Assembly: GCF_000821305.1 (NCBI RefSeq)
Contig: NZ_CCXK01000014.1
Location: 124,001 to 188,000 of the forward strand
Length of the DNA: 64,000 nt
Direction of reading: 5' to 3'
Source of the DNA: Clostridium culturomicium
Lineage (GTDB): Bacteria > Bacillota > Clostridia > Clostridiales > Clostridiaceae
Part shown: one piece after another, positions 1 to 8,981 of the stretch
Numbering within the stretch: position 1 is the first letter of the stretch
Layout: every line of letters begins with the position of its first letter
Notes under the pieces: generated by a model
The model's input: the letters and a program-made list of their open reading frames with translations, nothing else
Told to the model about the DNA's origin: nothing
Databases searched by the model: none
Made by a program: the position numbers and the translations under genes

Positions 1-287
1 CTACTGATTCCCTCTGGTCCTATTATAGTAATAGGCTCTGTGCGTCCTGAATTTCCAATAGTTGATAATAACCCAGGCAGTCCAATAGTGTGATCCCCAT
101 GACTATGAGTAAGGCATATAATATCTATATTTTTAAAGCCCCATCCAACCTGCTTCATTGAAACTTGAGTTCCTTCACCGCAATCAACCAAAATTTTCCT
201 GCCTTTGAAGCTTATAAGTAGTGCTGATAAACTTCTGTAGGGTGTCGGCATTGACCCTCCACATCCTAATAAACATACATCAACCAT
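1..287 (-). CDS. rnz: ribonuclease Z, N-terminal part (runs off window)
   Basis: Zinc-dependent endonuclease of the metallo-beta-lactamase fold that trims tRNA 3' ends in the cytoplasm. About 95 N-terminal residues are visible. They contain an early glycine-rich loop (LLGCGGSMPTP), the strand ILVDCGEGTQ and the metal-binding motif THSHGDHTIGLPGLL at about residues 60-74, the form typical of RNase Z. The ATG at 285-287 follows an AAAGGTG ribosome binding site. The C-terminus lies beyond the window edge. It is read away from the permease operon at 482, so the space between holds two divergent 5' ends. Some other MBL phosphodiesterases share the motif, but GLPGLL favours RNase Z. Confidence 0.85.
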   Translation of the reverse strand, partial: MVDVCLLGCGGSMPTPYRSLSALLISFKGRKILVDCGEGTQVSMKQVGWGFKNIDIICLTHSHGDHTIGLPGLLSTIGNSGRTEPITIIGPEGIS

Positions 288-481
288 ATCTTTCACCTTT
301 AATTCCTTTTAACTATATATAATTTCTAATATTCCTCTATGAATTATATTTTATTAATTAAATTTCTTAATTTCTGCTGTGCTCTTACTATTATCAAAAT
401 ATATTTTAATTTCTTGAAGCCAACTTCCCCCTTCTTCATATTATATAAATATAACCAAGAAAAAATCTATGGAGGATACAA

Positions 482-1873
482 ATGATACATTTAACTGCAA
501 TACACTATATTTATTTATTATTCATTTTTATTATTTTGGGAACAATGGTGAAAAAACGAGACTGCTCCTTAGTCTGTATAATCGGTATTGCTCTACTTGC
601 TATTGTTAGTACTAAATCTCTTCCTTTATCAATCATTAGCATATTTAATAGCTTTATCTATGCAATAACCGAGCTCTTACCGACTATCTTAATTATTTCA
701 ATAATAGCTGCCCTTAGCAAACTTTTGCGCTATACTGGAATTAACAGATTAATGATTAGTCCGTTTACTAAACTCATTAAAAATGATATTATGGCATTTT
801 GGGTTATTGGAATAATTATGATGATTATTTCTTACTTTTTCTGGCCGAGCCCTGCTGTTGCCTTAGTTGGAGCTGTACTTGTTCCAGTTGCAATTAAAGC
901 TGGTCTTCCTGCTATTGGTGCTGCCATTGCAATGAACTTATTCGGACATGGAATTGCTTTATCCACTGACTTTATTATTCAAGCTGCTCCGAAAATTACA
1001 GCTGATGCTGCAGGCGTTCCTGTTGATGCCGTTGTTAGTGCCAGCATTCCTTTAATCATTGTAATGGGATTAGTTACAACAATTTCAGCTTTCATATTTT
1101 TAAAAAAAGATATGAAAAACGGATTAATAGAAGAGAATGTTTATGACAAATATGCTGAAGATGATGAGCCTGTTAACGAGAGTTGCATATCCGAAAAAAC
1201 AAGATTATTCTTTGCAATTCTAGTTCCTCTTTTGCTTATTTTAGATGTAGTTGTAATGCTTATTCTTAATCTTAAAGGTGGAGATGCAACCGCACTAATT
1301 GGTGGTACTGCTCTCTTTATATTAATTTTCATTTCAATTTTCGCTTATAAAAATACATCATTAGAAGAAATCACCAATTACTTAGTTTCTGGATTTAAAT
1401 TCGGATTTACTGTATTTGGTGTTGTAATTCCAATTGCAGCCTTCTTCTATTTAGGTGATGCAGGCTTTACAACTATAATCGGTAATCATCTTCCTGTTGG
1501 TTCCCTTGGTATTGTAAACGATCTTGGGTATGCACTATCTCAAATTGTTCCAATTAACAAAATCTTTGGAGCATTTACTGTAACAGGTATTGGCGCCATT
1601 ACTGGTCTTGATGGTTCTGGTTTCTCTGGCATATCCTTAGCTGGTTCTACTGCACAATTATTTGGCACTTCTACAGGTGCTTCAATTCCAACTTTGACTG
1701 CTTTAGGTCAGTTTGCTGCAATCTGGGTCGGAGGTGGATGTTTAATTCCTTGGGCAATTATTCCAGTATCAGCAATATGCAAGGTTTCACCTTTTGAAGT
1801 TGCAAAACGCAATTTTAAACCTGTCGTAATTGGCCTTGTTGTTACAACAATTTTTGCTATTTTTCTCATATAA
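482..1873 (+). CDS. multi-spanning permease (ion-transporter superfamily-like)
   Basis: A 463-residue, very hydrophobic protein with about 11-12 predicted membrane segments and a charged cytoplasmic stretch near residues 210-240. The two halves carry Gly/Ser/Pro-rich stretches (about residues 115-165 and 370-415, including ITGLDGSGFSG and STGASIPTL) of the kind that form re-entrant loops in ion-transporter, DcuC or GntP-type carriers. It starts after a TATGGAGGATAC ribosome binding site. It is followed by its own terminator, then by a threonine-aldolase-like gene and Na+-decarboxylase subunits on the same strand. Uptake of an amino or organic acid used by those enzymes is a reasonable inference. 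The substrate cannot be read from sequence. Confidence 0.6.
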   Translation: MIHLTAIHYIYLLFIFIILGTMVKKRDCSLVCIIGIALLAIVSTKSLPLSIISIFNSFIYAITELLPTILIISIIAALSKLLRYTGINRLMISPFTKLIKNDIMAFWVIGIIMMIISYFFWPSPAVALVGAVLVPVAIKAGLPAIGAAIAMNLFGHGIALSTDFIIQAAPKITADAAGVPVDAVVSASIPLIIVMGLVTTISAFIFLKKDMKNGLIEENVYDKYAEDDEPVNESCISEKTRLFFAILVPLLLILDVVVMLILNLKGGDATALIGGTALFILIFISIFAYKNTSLEEITNYLVSGFKFGFTVFGVVIPIAAFFYLGDAGFTTIIGNHLPVGSLGIVNDLGYALSQIVPINKIFGAFTVTGIGAITGLDGSGFSGISLAGSTAQLFGTSTGASIPTLTALGQFAAIWVGGGCLIPWAIIPVSAICKVSPFEVAKRNFKPVVIGLVVTTIFAIFLI

Positions 1874-1893
1874 CTTTCTTAAAATTCTTTAAA

Positions 1894-1929
1894 AAGATGG
1901 TTTTTAAACCATCTTCTATTTTTTTTTTA
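1894..1929 (+). terminator. Rho-independent terminator after the permease gene
   Basis: A 10-bp stem, AAGATGGTTT / AAACCATCTT, is followed by a run of more than ten T residues. It separates the permease from the threonine-aldolase gene, which therefore probably has its own promoter in the 150 bases before 2079. Confidence 0.85.
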
Positions 1930-2078
1930 AATTTATTTTAAAAAGGTTGAATTTACATCTAGTGAAAATTATAGAATAACTGTATAATATAGGTATAAAG
2001 AGTTTTCACTTTTATTAAAAAAAATTGTGATTCTCATATCAAAAATTCTAATCTTGGCATATTTATGGAGGTAAGTTT

Positions 2079-3107
2079 ATGAAATTTATAGACTTAAGAA
2101 GTGATACCGTAACCGAATTAACAAAAGATATGCGAAAATCAATGTACGATGCCGATGTAGGCGACGATGTTTATGGAGATGATCTGACAACCAATGAATT
2201 AGAGCGTTATGCTGCAAAATTGGTTGGAAAAGAATCAGCTATTTTTGTTCCAAGTGGTACCTTTGGTAATCAATTATCTCTTTTAACTCATTGCAACAAA
2301 GGTGATGAGGTTATCCTAGGAGAAGACTGTCATATCGTCTGTCACGAAGTTGGAGCTGCCGCTGTAATAGCAGGTGTACAGCTTAGAACTTTAAAAAGCA
2401 ATAATGGTGAGTTATCCCCTATGGATATTGAAACAACTATAAGAAAAGAAGAGGATATACATTATCCTAACACAGCTTTAATTTGCATTGAAAATGCCCA
2501 TTCAAATGGACGAGTTATCAGCTTAGAAAATATGGCTGAAATTCGTCAAATAGCTGATAAATATCATTTACCTATCCATCTAGATGGCGCAAGGTTATTT
2601 AATGCAGCAACTTACTTAGATGTTGACGTAAAAGAAATCACTAAAAACGTGGATTCAGTTATGTTCTGTTTATCTAAAGGATTATGCGCTCCTATCGGTT
2701 CAATTCTGGCCGGGAATAATGAATTCATTAACAAAGCTAGAAAGTATAGAAAACTTATGGGCGGTGGCTTAAGACAAAGTGGTGTAATTGCAGCTGCTGG
2801 ATTAGTAGCCTTAAAAGATATGAGGGACAATTTAAAATCTGATCACGAAAAAGCTCTATATCTTGCAAAAGAACTAGCAACTATTCCTGAAGTATCAATT
2901 TTAACTAACAATCTTCATATTAACATGGTTTATTTCAAACCAAGCAACATAGATACTTCAAAATTAGTTGCATACCTTTTAGATAAAGGTATAAAAATCT
3001 GCGATGTCGAAGATGGCTTAATGCGATTCGTAACTCACTATTGGATAACTAAAGAAAATATAGACTATGTAATTCATTCAATGAAGGAATTCTTAGCCTG
3101 TCAGTAG
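2079..3107 (+). CDS. ltaE: low-specificity L-threonine aldolase (beta-eliminating lyase family)
   Basis: PLP-dependent cytosolic aldolase that splits L-threonine or allo-threonine into glycine and acetaldehyde; relatives act on other beta-hydroxy amino acids. The 342-residue length is normal. Visible features are the N-terminal IDLRSDTVT motif, the GDDVYGDD segment, SGTFGNQ near 60, LDGARLFNA with the PLP-binding Asp at 169, and the Schiff-base Lys200 in CLSKGLCAPIGS. The ribosome binding site is GGAGGT. It lies 69 bases before the oadB-like gene, so the aldolase and the sodium-pump subunits are probably co-transcribed. Whether threonine is the true substrate is not shown; the neighbours hint at a special beta-hydroxy amino acid. 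Confidence 0.9.
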   Translation: MKFIDLRSDTVTELTKDMRKSMYDADVGDDVYGDDLTTNELERYAAKLVGKESAIFVPSGTFGNQLSLLTHCNKGDEVILGEDCHIVCHEVGAAAVIAGVQLRTLKSNNGELSPMDIETTIRKEEDIHYPNTALICIENAHSNGRVISLENMAEIRQIADKYHLPIHLDGARLFNAATYLDVDVKEITKNVDSVMFCLSKGLCAPIGSILAGNNEFINKARKYRKLMGGGLRQSGVIAAAGLVALKDMRDNLKSDHEKALYLAKELATIPEVSILTNNLHINMVYFKPSNIDTSKLVAYLLDKGIKICDVEDGLMRFVTHYWITKENIDYVIHSMKEFLACQ

Positions 3108-3175
3108 AATATTTTGTGTAATCTTTAAACTAAAAAACATTTTATTAGCAGATAAATAATATTGGAGGTTTATTT

Positions 3176-4306
3176 ATGGATTTTCTTTTAAACGGTATTA
3201 TGTCTATAACTTGGCAACAGATTGTTATGATTTGTGGTGGTGGATTACTCATCTGGCTTGCCATAAAAAAAGGCTTCGAGCCAGCCCTCCTTCTACCTAT
3301 GGGCTTTGGTGCTATCCTTGTTAACTTACCTTTTTCAGGTGCCGTAACTCAAATTATACATGGACAAACTGAAGTAGGGATAATAGATAACTTATTTAAT
3401 ATGGGGATTGCAAATGAACTTTTCCCATTGCTTTTATTCATAGGAATTGGTGCTATGATAGACTTCGGTCCACTACTAAGCAACCCTAAAATGCTTTTAT
3501 TTGGTGCTGCTGCACAATTTGGTATTTTCTTTACCATTAGCGTTGCTGCTCTTTTAGGCTTCTCCTTAAAAGATGCTGCATCAATTGGTATTATCGGTGC
3601 TGCTGATGGACCAACCTCAATATTCGTAGCAAACTTCTTTAAGAGTAATTACATAGGCCCTATTGCCGTGGCCGCCTACTCTTATATGGCGTTAGTACCA
3701 ATAATTCAACCATTAGCAATAAAACTTGTTACTACAAAGAAAGAACGTCAAATCAGAATGGAATACAATCCAACTGATGTATCAAAAAGAACTAAAATTC
3801 TTTTCCCTATAATCGTAACAATAATTGCTGGATTAATAGCACCAACTTCAGTATCCTTAATAGGATTCCTTATGTTTGGTAACTTAATAAGAGAATGTTT
3901 GGTTCTTCCAAGCCTTTCATCTTCAGCTCAAAATGAATTAGCAAACTTAATTACTTTATTACTTGGTCTAACTGTAGCTTCTAAAATGAAGGCAGAGTTC
4001 TTCGTAACCCCAGAAACAATGTTAATCATTGGACTTGGATTAATTGCCTTTGTATTCGATACAATCGGTGGAGTACTGTTTGCAAAATTACTAAACCTAT
4101 TCTGTAAGAAGAAGGTTAATCCAATGGTAGGTGCAGCTGGTATATCTGCATTCCCAATGTCTGCAAGAGTAATTCAAAAGATGGGTCAAAAGGAAGATCC
4201 TCAAAACTTCCTTTTAATGCACGCTGTTGCTGCTAACGTATCTGGACAAATAGGATCCGTTATTGCTGGTGGATTAATTCTATTCTTAGTTGGAGGTGGC
4301 CTATAA
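3176..4306 (+). CDS. sodium-translocating decarboxylase beta subunit (OadB family)
   Basis: Integral membrane subunit that couples decarboxylation of carboxybiotin to Na+ export. 376 residues with about nine or ten hydrophobic segments. The family signatures are clear: GIGAMIDFGPLLSNP near 90, IGIIGAADGPTSIF near 135-150 with the conserved Asp, and GAAGISAFPMSARV near 320, followed by the HAVAANVSGQIGSVIAGG C-terminal helix. It starts after GGAGGT and overlaps the gamma-like gene by one base (TAATG). No alpha subunit (carboxyltransferase) or biotin carrier protein is in the window, so the partner must be encoded elsewhere or in a separate locus. Confidence 0.9.
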   Translation: MDFLLNGIMSITWQQIVMICGGGLLIWLAIKKGFEPALLLPMGFGAILVNLPFSGAVTQIIHGQTEVGIIDNLFNMGIANELFPLLLFIGIGAMIDFGPLLSNPKMLLFGAAAQFGIFFTISVAALLGFSLKDAASIGIIGAADGPTSIFVANFFKSNYIGPIAVAAYSYMALVPIIQPLAIKLVTTKKERQIRMEYNPTDVSKRTKILFPIIVTIIAGLIAPTSVSLIGFLMFGNLIRECLVLPSLSSSAQNELANLITLLLGLTVASKMKAEFFVTPETMLIIGLGLIAFVFDTIGGVLFAKLLNLFCKKKVNPMVGAAGISAFPMSARVIQKMGQKEDPQNFLLMHAVAANVSGQIGSVIAGGLILFLVGGGL

Positions 4307-4443
4307 TGAATGAAGTATTTATAAAAAGTCTTGAAATCATGGTAAAAGGTATGGGCGGTATATTTGTTGTAATGCTCATCATCTTCATAGCAATCAAACT
4401 CTTAGCGTATTTTGGAAAACCAAAACTTAATAATAAAGACTAA
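4306..4443 (+). CDS. OadG-like decarboxylase gamma subunit, 45 residues
   Basis: A short membrane protein of 45 residues with one transmembrane helix (about residues 16-36) and a Lys-rich C-terminal tail, the architecture of oxaloacetate decarboxylase gamma chains and related small subunits. The ATG at 4306-4308 shares its A with the oadB stop codon, so translational coupling is likely. It is shorter than typical OadG and lacks the His-rich zinc-binding tail of enterobacterial OadG. It probably stabilises the complex. The assignment rests on position, size and topology. Confidence 0.7.
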   Translation: MNEVFIKSLEIMVKGMGGIFVVMLIIFIAIKLLAYFGKPKLNNKD

Positions 4444-4454
4444 ATAATATAAAA

Positions 4455-4500
4455 AAGCTCTGCGAATAACTTTTTATTCGTAGAGCTTTTCTGTTTTTTT
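4455..4500 (+). terminator. strong terminator at the end of the oadB-oadG unit
   Basis: The stem AAGCTCTGCGAATAA / TTATTCGTAGAGCTT has one G-U pair and a small loop, and is followed by TTTTCTGTTTTTTT. On the other strand it also carries a T-run, so it may end the convergent EFR1 gene as well. Confidence 0.9.
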
Positions 4501-4501
4501 A

Positions 4502-5290
4502 CTATTTAATAAACATGTCTGTTACCTTCACATTAGGATTTTTATAACGTCCCTTTTTTTCACTATTTTTGCCGTATTGAATAGCTTTAACAGGACAATA
4601 GTGAATGCAAGCAAGACATTGGGTGCATTTACCGCTCCAGCTAGGCTTTTCATTTACCTTAATACAGCTGCCATTACACACCCTCTCACAAATTCCACAG
4701 CCTGTGCAATTATCATTTACTCGAAAGTCCTTTAAATCAATTGCAAACTTATTGAATAGAGGATTAGCTACAGTAGTAAGTAATCCTGGTACTGGACCTT
4801 TAGCTATCTTAAACTTATCCTTTTCTCTATTCATTATAGCTTTATTTATTTCAGCAAGTTCTAACTCTAAGTTTTCAAGCTTGTGCTTTTCACCCTCTTT
4901 AGAATCTACATCACCCATTATAATATAGTTGTTAGGTGTTACCACCGAAAAACCACTGAAAAGCTTCATTCCCTTTTCACCTAAAACCTTATTAACCACC
5001 TTAATCGTATTTCCTATGTTTTCACCACAAACTGCTACGGTAGAAATATAATTTTCCTTATAGTTTACAAAATTGATTTTTTTCATAAACTCTACGACCA
5101 TGGCAGGTGGAGCCCATGCATATATAGGATAAACAAATATAATCTTTTCATCATTTTGAAGTTCATATTCGTACTTGTCTTTATTTAAATTCAATTCCTT
5201 AGAAATAGAAATAAGTCTTTCTCCTTGAACCTCACCAATATTTGCTGCAACATATCTCGAATTCCCTGTTCCTGAAAAATAAAATATCAT
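4502..5290 (-). CDS. EFR1-family flavodoxin/ferredoxin fusion
   Basis: 262 residues combining an N-terminal flavodoxin-like domain (FYFSGTGNSRYVA at 3-15, the FMN phosphate loop) with a C-terminal ferredoxin-like part holding two [4Fe-4S] motifs: CTGCGICERVC and, further on, CTQCLACIHYCPVKAI. Such EFR1 proteins are soluble electron carriers or oxidoreductases common in clostridia; the physiological partner is generally unknown. The ATG follows AGGAGG. It is the last gene before the convergent terminator and sits 25 bases downstream of the CAAX-protease gene. Confidence 0.88.
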   Translation of the reverse strand: MIFYFSGTGNSRYVAANIGEVQGERLISISKELNLNKDKYEYELQNDEKIIFVYPIYAWAPPAMVVEFMKKINFVNYKENYISTVAVCGENIGNTIKVVNKVLGEKGMKLFSGFSVVTPNNYIIMGDVDSKEGEKHKLENLELELAEINKAIMNREKDKFKIAKGPVPGLLTTVANPLFNKFAIDLKDFRVNDNCTGCGICERVCNGSCIKVNEKPSWSGKCTQCLACIHYCPVKAIQYGKNSEKKGRYKNPNVKVTDMFIK

Positions 5291-5315
5291 GCTTTTCCTC
5301 CTAAAAGTCTCTTCT

Positions 5316-6248
5316 TTATAGTACTAATTCTCCAACAAACTTCTTCATTATAACAATACCAATTATAAACAATATTACTGTCATTGTAGCTGCCACATAA
5401 ATCTTCTTACTCCAATTATTCTCCCCTGCAGCCTCTTCATGATTTCTCTCACCTTTTTTATGAATGAGAATAGAACCTAATAAAAATGCAAACGGTGCTG
5501 CGCTGGCAACAATAAACCAAGACCCGACAGATGCCATAGGTATCTCCATCCCACTAACAGAATTTGCCATATCCTGAACTGGAAGAAGAAATGACGCCAA
5601 AGTTGATAATCCATTATTTATAAAATGTAAAAACATTGGCAGCACAAGGTTTTTCGTTTCAAACATTATATATGCCATAGTACCACCAAGAATTGCTGTT
5701 GGGAAAAACCTAATAAAATCCAAGTGGAAAATTCCAAAGATAATACCAACTAAAATAATAATAGACCACTTGCTCTTAAAGGAATGAAAAGTTGCCTGTA
5801 TAAAACCTCTTGTCAAAACCTCTTCACAAATTGCAGGCATTATTGCAACAATAAAAAAAGAAATCAACATAGGTATACTAGTTATTACCTCATTCAAACC
5901 TGTACTAACTTGATTTAAGCTTTCTGGAAAAAAGTATCCTATAATTAAAGTTATAAGTGTTATAACTAAGTAAGTAGCTCCCCACATAATTAAGGTTCCA
6001 AATAATTGTCTTAAAGCAGGTATTTTAACTGGAAAAACTTCCTTTAAATCTGCTTTTAGTATTATTGCAGGAATGATTCCCATAGCCAAAACTATAAGTT
6101 CAGTAATAGCTACTCCATACATACCAAACCTCATTTGTATTGGTGTTGCTACAAATAGCATCATTAACACAAATAATATTGCTAATCCGATTCCATGATA
6201 AGCCTTTAAAGACCTTAATCCATTATTATTTCTTTCCTTCACGACCAT
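5316..6248 (-). CDS. CPBP-family intramembrane metalloprotease (CAAX protease-like)
   Basis: 310 residues with about eight membrane segments. The three CPBP/ABI motifs are present: EEVLTRG (Glu142, Glu143, Arg147), FGIFHLD (His175) and HFINN (His208 and the following Asn pair). These form the metal-dependent active site of Rce1-like proteases. Bacterial relatives process or protect against small peptides, or act in membrane homeostasis; no partner peptide is adjacent. The annotated ATG is only one or two bases from AGGGGG, so the GTG two codons later may be the true start. It lies in a minus-strand run with the MBL hydrolase upstream (16-base gap) and the EFR1 gene downstream. Confidence 0.88.
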   Translation of the reverse strand: MVVKERNNNGLRSLKAYHGIGLAILFVLMMLFVATPIQMRFGMYGVAITELIVLAMGIIPAIILKADLKEVFPVKIPALRQLFGTLIMWGATYLVITLITLIIGYFFPESLNQVSTGLNEVITSIPMLISFFIVAIMPAICEEVLTRGFIQATFHSFKSKWSIIILVGIIFGIFHLDFIRFFPTAILGGTMAYIMFETKNLVLPMFLHFINNGLSTLASFLLPVQDMANSVSGMEIPMASVGSWFIVASAAPFAFLLGSILIHKKGERNHEEAAGENNWSKKIYVAATMTVILFIIGIVIMKKFVGELVL

Positions 6249-6264
6249 TCCCCCTAAATAATTT

Positions 6265-7107
6265 TTAAATGTTTATTTCCATTCCATCATATGCAAATCT
6301 AATTCCGGTATAGTTCTTTTCCAGTCTCAAATAGTCATCATAGGATTTTCCCCAGTCTTCTTCTAAGTGAATCATAACTACCTCTTTTATATTATATTTA
6401 TCTTTTAAAGCTACTATGTCCTCCATTACAAATAACTCCCTTTTTAAAGGATTATTCTCCTTTAATATAAAGCCATCCTTTAAATCTTCACCAATAATTG
6501 TGTTTCCAATAATCATCACATCTGCATCCATAAAAATTGCTTTATCTGGGAATGGTTTCACATCACAAGGAGCATAAATAAGCTTCTTATCTCCTTCTTC
6601 AAAAACAAATATTGTAGCACTTCCCACCTCAACAAAAGTTATTCTTATACTATTTATTTCTATAGAATCATTTGCAATCCTTCTTTTTATTAATTGTCTT
6701 ACACCTTCATAATAATCCAAATAGCTACCTAAACAGAATCTTATGGAGTTTAATTCCTCCATGACCTTCTCTCTAGCCATAACCTCTATTGGATCTTCAC
6801 ACTCATGACCTTCTGAAACCTTCAGCCAATCAAGCTTGAGCTGTTCAAAAACTCTCATCCCCAGAGTGTGGTCTGGATCAACATGACTGTATAAGACTTT
6901 GTCTATTTTATCAATGCCACTACAGTTAATACTTTGTACTATATCCTCTGGTGTATCAATAATCATGTTTAGCTCCTTGAGAAATAAACAGCATCCAAAT
7001 CTTGAGTAAGGTCTTCCTTTTTCTCTAGCCTCCGCACAAACTCTACAATTACATAAAGGTCTTGGTAATGCTGTACATCCACCACTTCCTATAACTTTAA
7101 ATTCCAT
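6265..7107 (-). CDS. MBL-fold hydrolase, PhnP-like
   Basis: 280 residues of metallo-beta-lactamase fold. The N-terminal cluster CNCRVC (Cys19, Cys21, Cys24) resembles the structural zinc site of PhnP-type cyclic phosphodiesterases. The catalytic motif reads SHVDPDH (75-80), so the second His of the usual HxHxDH is Asp. Further possible metal ligands are in YAPCD and MIHLEED. A phosphodiesterase-type hydrolase is the likely role, with an unknown substrate and possibly altered metal binding. AAGGAGGGG directly precedes the start, and a dispersed repeat copy begins at the very next base. Confidence 0.75.
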   Translation of the reverse strand: MEFKVIGSGGCTALPRPLCNCRVCAEAREKGRPYSRFGCCLFLKELNMIIDTPEDIVQSINCSGIDKIDKVLYSHVDPDHTLGMRVFEQLKLDWLKVSEGHECEDPIEVMAREKVMEELNSIRFCLGSYLDYYEGVRQLIKRRIANDSIEINSIRITFVEVGSATIFVFEEGDKKLIYAPCDVKPFPDKAIFMDADVMIIGNTIIGEDLKDGFILKENNPLKRELFVMEDIVALKDKYNIKEVVMIHLEEDWGKSYDDYLRLEKNYTGIRFAYDGMEINI

Positions 7108-7120
7108 TTTATCCCCTCCT

Positions 7121-7244
7121 TAAGTGCGCCTCCAGAAGTTCTGCTAACCAAATCTCTGATTTGGTTAGCAGAACTTCCACAGCATGCATATTTGATTTAG
7201 CTAAGGCGAACTTACTCCTTCGACTATATTTAAGAAGGAGCTTC
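7121..7244 (-). repeat. dispersed two-stem repeat, copy 1 (long form)
   Basis: Begins with TAAGTG, contains the stem CCAAATCTCTGATTTGG enlarged by GTTCTGCTAA / TTAGCAGAAC flanks, then GAACTTACTCC and ends at AAGGAGCTTC. The same pieces recur in nine other intergenic places in the window. The TAAGTG end abuts the AGGAGGGG ribosome binding site of the MBL hydrolase. It shares extra internal sequence (AGCAGAACTTCCACAG) with copy 10. Confidence 0.85.
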
Positions 7245-7269
7245 AAATTAATTTTTCTAAACCTTACCA

Positions 7270-7301
7270 TAAAATAAGGAGAAAATCTAATATTTTCTCC
7301 C
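7270..7301 (-). terminator. terminator of the Bax-inhibitor-1 gene
   Basis: Read on the minus strand, GGAGAAAAT / ATTTTCTCC (9 bp, 5-base loop) is followed by TTATTTTAT. It lies just downstream of the stop codon at 7312. Confidence 0.75.
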
Positions 7302-7311
7302 TTTCAAGCTT

Positions 7312-7977
7312 TTAATCATCAAGATATGAAGCAATATTTAATAGGTTCAACAGGATATTAATAAAATCCAAATAAAGATTTAATACATGAATTGATAAGT
7401 CATTTTTATCTTTGATAAATCTGTTTTCAACACTATATTTTATAAGACTAATATCATATAAAATATATCCTGTGAAAATTAATAAGCTAATAGCGCTAAT
7501 AACCAGATTAAATCTCGCTCCGCCAAAGAAAATATTTATTAACCCTAAAACCAAAAGTCCAACTAAGCCTGCAAATAAAATATTCCCAAGTCCTAAGTAG
7601 TAGCCTCCACTCTTTCTTGAAGATACCATAGATAACACTCCAAATAATACTGCTGTACCAAGTACTATAGATACAAATAAACCTATACCTAAATCATATA
7701 AATAATATTGAAATAAAGGATACATTAAAATTCCATCAATAAAGGTGAATAAATATACATAATTCATGGAAAATCTACTTGGTATTATCCTCTTCCTTGA
7801 GAAAATAGCCAGTAATACAAATAATACTCCTAAAATTGCTATGATTCTATTTGCATAGTATATATACTCCTGTGGTATGAATCTTTGTCCAACAAAGAAT
7901 CCAAAAACCATAAACACAAGGGAAATAGCTAGGTACTTGAATATCTGCGAGATTACATTCTTATATTCTCTGCTCAT
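7312..7977 (-). CDS. Bax inhibitor-1/YetJ-family membrane protein
   Basis: 221 residues with seven predicted helices. The family end is well kept: FTGYILYDISLIKYS, then DLSIHVLNLYLDFINILLNLLN, where the Asp residues form the calcium-leak and pH-sensing region in BI-1/YetJ proteins. It is a plasma-membrane Ca2+ leak or stress protein by homology. The start follows GGAGCG with good spacing. It is bounded by its own terminator downstream and a 100-base gap upstream, so it probably forms a single-gene unit. Confidence 0.85.
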   Translation of the reverse strand: MSREYKNVISQIFKYLAISLVFMVFGFFVGQRFIPQEYIYYANRIIAILGVLFVLLAIFSRKRIIPSRFSMNYVYLFTFIDGILMYPLFQYYLYDLGIGLFVSIVLGTAVLFGVLSMVSSRKSGGYYLGLGNILFAGLVGLLVLGLINIFFGGARFNLVISAISLLIFTGYILYDISLIKYSVENRFIKDKNDLSIHVLNLYLDFINILLNLLNIASYLDD

Positions 7978-8076
7978 TTCTTACGCTCCTTCGTAAACTT
8001 AAATTTACCTTTAGTATAGCCTATAAATGGAATTATCATCTTAACTTCGTGTAAATTTAAATTGAACTTACTTCAT

Positions 8077-8940
8077 TTAATTTAAAAAGTCCAACACTAC
8101 TTTCTCAATATCTTCTTTTTTCATACAAGCAATATGTTTAAGGTCATACTTTTCACTTAGACCTTTAATTAACTCCGCCCCTAAAAAGTATCCTGCATCA
8201 CTTATTCCTAGCACCTGAAACCAATCTCCAAAAAAATCATTGGTTCCTCTCTCGTCATTCTTTAGTGCCTCTAAATACAATTTTTTAAGTTTATCCTTAT
8301 TTTCATTGCAAATAGATATCCAACCTTCACCTCTTGAATCAACCTTTGCGTAGCTTAATTTATGTTGAAAAAATTGTGCAAAGCCTTCTTCGTAAATATT
8401 CCAAATTCCATTGTTATATTTATTTTCCTCTGCCCACTTAGGTATAACTTCATTTCTTATGTAATAATGAACTACATGACTAAGTTCATGACATACCAAA
8501 GAATCTAGCTGATCCGTAGTCTGCCATCTCAACTCTGCTATTTTATCAATTCCAAATATTATTGCTCGCTTTCCTTCGTATTCATCAACCCATCCTGCTG
8601 CATGTCCTAAGCTTGAATACAAAACAATATTTATATCAATTTCAACATGAAAAACTTTAATTACTCTTTCTTCTATATCTTTAAGTACCTTCAATAAGTT
8701 TTCATGAGCTTCAATCATAAAGCAAAAATCTTCTGCTACTCTGTTGAATACCTTATTAACTGCAACCTCTTTCCAGCTATATCCATCCTTTTCATAGTCA
8801 CATGTACACTTTTCTTTCAACTCTGGATAATTCTTTTCATAATACTTTATCCAAAGCTGAAGTTTGTCTTCTGTACTTTTATTTAAATTTTTTTCTAGAA
8901 TATTTTTAAACTCTCCAAAGGCATCTATGACATTTACCAC
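8077..8940 (-). CDS. putative zinc metallopeptidase (HELSH motif)
   Basis: 287 residues without signal peptide or membrane helix. The segment VCHELSHVVHYY gives a gluzincin-type HExxH site (His151, Glu152, His155). About 30 residues later NIYEEGFAQ offers the third Glu ligand. Family members are clostridial proteins of unknown substrate, so a cytosolic Zn-dependent peptidase is an inference from the motif. The start is GTG after GGGGGGAG. It is the 3'-most non-GNAT member of the long minus-strand array. Confidence 0.7.
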   Translation of the reverse strand: MVNVIDAFGEFKNILEKNLNKSTEDKLQLWIKYYEKNYPELKEKCTCDYEKDGYSWKEVAVNKVFNRVAEDFCFMIEAHENLLKVLKDIEERVIKVFHVEIDINIVLYSSLGHAAGWVDEYEGKRAIIFGIDKIAELRWQTTDQLDSLVCHELSHVVHYYIRNEVIPKWAEENKYNNGIWNIYEEGFAQFFQHKLSYAKVDSRGEGWISICNENKDKLKKLYLEALKNDERGTNDFFGDWFQVLGISDAGYFLGAELIKGLSEKYDLKHIACMKKEDIEKVVLDFLN

Positions 8941-8981
8941 TTATCTCTCCCCCCTTTTAAAGTGCCTTTCCTTACTAGGGT

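Noticed and set aside
1141..1332. Minus-strand ORF inside the permease gene
   Set aside because: Shadow frame with no site or recognisable domain.
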